From NCBI GenBank assembly GCA_964461335.1, contig CAYWTY010000076.1:1-6611 (forward strand): 6,611 bases of DNA. Reading direction: 5' to 3'. Both the position numbers and the translations under genes were made by a program. Of the stretch, positions 4,846 to 6,611 are shown piece after piece (within the stretch, counting starts at the first letter, position 1; each line of letters begins with the position of its first letter). The notes under the pieces were generated by a model. That model did not search any database, was not told the DNA's origin, and saw nothing but the letters and a program-made list of their open reading frames with translations. The stretch comes from JAKJBL01 sp964461335 (lineage in GTDB: Bacteria; Bacillota; Clostridia; Christensenellales; CAG-138).

Positions 4846-6438
4846 ATGCAATCAAGCGCTTTAAAAGTAACAGTCATACCCCCAACAAAGCATATTCTTG
4901 AGCAGGGCTTTCACCCCTTAAGCAAGAAACGTGTTGCTGCATATGCAAGAGTCTCTACTGACAACATTGAGCAGCTTTCAAGCTATGAAGCTCAGGTAAG
5001 CCATTATACAAAATACATAAGTGAAAAAGAGGGCTGGGAACTTGTTGAGGTATATGCGGACGAAGGCATATCAGGCACCAACACTAAGAAACGCGATGGT
5101 TTTAACCGCATGATTGAAGATGCTCTAAACGGCAAGATAGACATGATAATAACTAAATCAATAAGCAGGTTTGCAAGAAACACAGTAGACAGCCTCACAG
5201 CTATACGAAAGCTTAAGGATAAAGGCGTTGAAGTATACTTTGAGAAAGAGGGAATCTACACCTTAGACAGTAAGGGCGAATTGCTAATTACTATTATGGC
5301 TTCCTTAGCCCAGGAAGAGAGCAGAAGCCTCTCTGAAAACATTAAATGGGGTCAGCGCAGGCGCTTTGCTGCCGGAAAAGTGAGCCTACCCTACAAGAAC
5401 TTTTTAGGGTATGAAAAAGGTGAGGATGGTATGCCCAAGGTAGTTAAGAAGGAGGCTGAAACAGTAAAGCTAATCTATAAGCTCTTTCTTGAGGGGAACT
5501 CAGCAACTAAAATCACAAAGCTCTTAATGGAAAAGCATATCCCCTCCCCTACCGGCAAAAAAGCATGGCATGTTGAAACTATTATGAGCATCCTTACAAA
5601 TGAAAAGTTCAAAGGTGAAGCAATATTGCAAAAGCGCTTTACTGTTGACTTCCTCACAAAGAAAAAGAAGCGCAATGAAGGCGAAGTACCCCAGTACCAT
5701 GTAGAAAACAGCCATGAAGCTATTATCCCCCCTGCAACCTTTGACCTTGTGCAGAGCATTATAGAGGCAAGACGAAAGACCGGTAAATCACGAAGTACAA
5801 AGAGTTGCCTAGCACACAAGCTAATTTGCTCTGACTGCGGGTATAACTATGGGCCAAAAGTATGGCATTCAAATACTGATAACCGCAAGGTTGTCTGGCA
5901 ATGCAACAGCAGATACCGCAACAACCCGCGCTGCACGAGCCCGACCTTAGACGAGACCTTAATTAAAGATGCATTTATCGGGGCGTTTAACTCCCTGCTT
6001 ACAAATAAAGCTGAAAGGCTAAATAGCCTTAAAGACACGCTAAAAGAGCTTGGCGACATATCGCACCTAAACACCGCATATACAAAGCTCCAGGATGAGC
6101 TTGACGCTTTAGCAGAGCGCATGCAAAACAGTGTTGTAGAAAACGCAGCCCGGGCTATGGACCAGCTTGACTACAAGCAAAGGTACACCACTATGCAGGA
6201 GCAGTATGCTGCCCTTGAAAAAGAGAAGCAGGCAATACATGCAGAACGCCTTGAACGCGAAGAAAGGCGCGAGAAAAGTCAGAGATTCCTTAGCTGCTTT
6301 GAAGATGCAAAGCCTTTAACAGAGTTTGACGAACAGGCTTGGCTAAAGACTGTTGATAAGGTAACCCCGCTTTCCAAGCAGGAATTTATCTTTTTGTTCA
6401 CGGATGGCAGTGAGGTTAGGTGGGTGGAGGGAGGATGA
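4846..6438 (+). CDS. large serine recombinase (site-specific integrase), apparently intact
   Basis: This 530-residue protein has the full architecture of large serine integrases that insert and excise prophages and conjugative elements between short att sites. The resolvase domain spans ~29-175: YARVSTD with R35 and nucleophile S37, YADEGISGT (70-78), SISRFARNT with R108 and R111, and LAQEESRS. The recombinase DNA-binding domain follows at ~185-310. The zinc ribbon uses C328, C331, C353 and C363. A charged helical coiled coil covers ~385-480, the segment that controls synapsis and direction in this family. The ATG follows the stop of the truncated recombinase without a gap (TAAATG), and AAGGA lies seven bases upstream within that gene, so the two were translated as a pair. 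The 3' end overlaps the next small gene by four bases. A dedicated excision factor and att sites are not visible in the window. Confidence 0.93.
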   Translation: MQSSALKVTVIPPTKHILEQGFHPLSKKRVAAYARVSTDNIEQLSSYEAQVSHYTKYISEKEGWELVEVYADEGISGTNTKKRDGFNRMIEDALNGKIDMIITKSISRFARNTVDSLTAIRKLKDKGVEVYFEKEGIYTLDSKGELLITIMASLAQEESRSLSENIKWGQRRRFAAGKVSLPYKNFLGYEKGEDGMPKVVKKEAETVKLIYKLFLEGNSATKITKLLMEKHIPSPTGKKAWHVETIMSILTNEKFKGEAILQKRFTVDFLTKKKKRNEGEVPQYHVENSHEAIIPPATFDLVQSIIEARRKTGKSRSTKSCLAHKLICSDCGYNYGPKVWHSNTDNRKVVWQCNSRYRNNPRCTSPTLDETLIKDAFIGAFNSLLTNKAERLNSLKDTLKELGDISHLNTAYTKLQDELDALAERMQNSVVENAARAMDQLDYKQRYTTMQEQYAALEKEKQAIHAERLEREERREKSQRFLSCFEDAKPLTEFDEQAWLKTVDKVTPLSKQEFIFLFTDGSEVRWVEGG

Positions 6439-6572
6439 GGCGGAAAGGCCCGAAATTGGCAGGGAAAGGGGTATGCAAACTATGCTCCTTACTTGCTGAT
6501 AATGGGATATATAAAAAAATAGAACCGATGCAGGCACCAGTTCCGCAAAAAACAAAAGAGAGTGCTGAATAA
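6435..6572 (+). CDS. small CxxC protein coupled to the recombinase
   Basis: A 45-residue frame starts at ATG 6435, overlapping the recombinase stop by four bases (ATGA), with GGAGG at 6426-6430 four bases upstream, and ends at TAA 6570-6572. The N-terminus is basic (MRRKGPKLAGKG), followed by a single CKLC (residues 14-17) and a polar, proline-containing tail ending KTKESAE. One CxxC could bind a metal as a dimer or act as a redox or zinc-knuckle motif, but nothing proves this. The tight overlap and ribosome site argue for a real, co-translated gene. Its position suggests an accessory such as a recombination directionality factor or DNA-binding partner; that is inference only. I do not recognise a family. 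It could also be the start of a longer gene truncated by decay. Confidence 0.55.
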   Translation: MRRKGPKLAGKGVCKLCSLLADNGIYKKIEPMQAPVPQKTKESAE

Positions 6573-6611
6573 ATTGTGTAAACCTCTATTGTCAGATAAA
6601 ATAATAACTGA
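6573..6611. other. AT-rich end of window, no feature seen
   Basis: These 39 bases hold no ribosome site, start or terminator that I can support. If the recombinase operon lies at the edge of an integrated element, the att site could be here or just beyond the window, but no core repeat can be identified. Confidence 0.3.

Noticed and set aside
5004..6555. Minus-strand open frames within the second recombinase and its 3' flank
   Set aside because: They are antisense to the intact recombinase; none has a ribosome site or recognisable domain.
1..6611. CRISPR array, tRNA or rRNA genes
   Set aside because: No regularly spaced direct repeats and no tRNA- or rRNA-like sequence were seen on either strand.

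Overview
The window looks like chromosome from an anaerobic member of the Bacillota (Clostridia or Negativicutes). The evidence is AT-rich intergenic DNA, strong AAGGAG-type ribosome binding sites, GTG and TTG starts, a probable NfnA/SudB-type flavoprotein start, split DhaK and DhaL subunits, and tandem large serine recombinases of the kind common in clostridial prophages and integrative elements. The exact taxon cannot be read from the sequence.

Left part, minus strand (1-2106): the first 24 codons of a probable ferredoxin-NADP+ reductase alpha-type (NfnA/SudB/PyrK-like) gene run off the left edge. About 400 bases without a convincing gene follow. Then come dhaL and dhaK, the two subunits of a dihydroxyacetone kinase-type enzyme. 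dhaK keeps all its catalytic residues, but a one-base deletion in an A run at codon 9-10 puts its GTG start out of frame with the rest. No dhaM phosphodonor gene is next to them.

Middle, minus strand (2227-3115): an AbiE-type toxin-antitoxin pair. The antitoxin gene (AbiEi) is complete and has a good promoter overlapped by a palindromic probable operator. The AbiEii nucleotidyltransferase toxin stops after its first catalytic motif.

Right part, plus strand (3290-6611): remains of a prophage or integrative element. A 5' fragment of a P27-type terminase small subunit gene is joined in frame to a piece of a repetitive, probably beta-helical protein. That piece runs into a serine recombinase gene that has lost its first ~48 codons, including the catalytic serine. 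An intact 530-residue large serine recombinase follows directly, and then a 45-residue CxxC protein overlaps its stop codon.

The common theme is decay. Four adjacent genes are broken (dhaK, the toxin, the terminase subunit, the first recombinase), while the antitoxin and the second recombinase remain complete. The simplest reading is a collapsed prophage or mobile element beside a metabolic operon that is itself eroding. Assembly or sequencing error is a real alternative for the dhaK frameshift and the chimeric joints. I did not find a clearly new biological system. The best candidates for follow-up are the recombinase pair with its small CxxC partner and the orphaned antitoxin with its operator.
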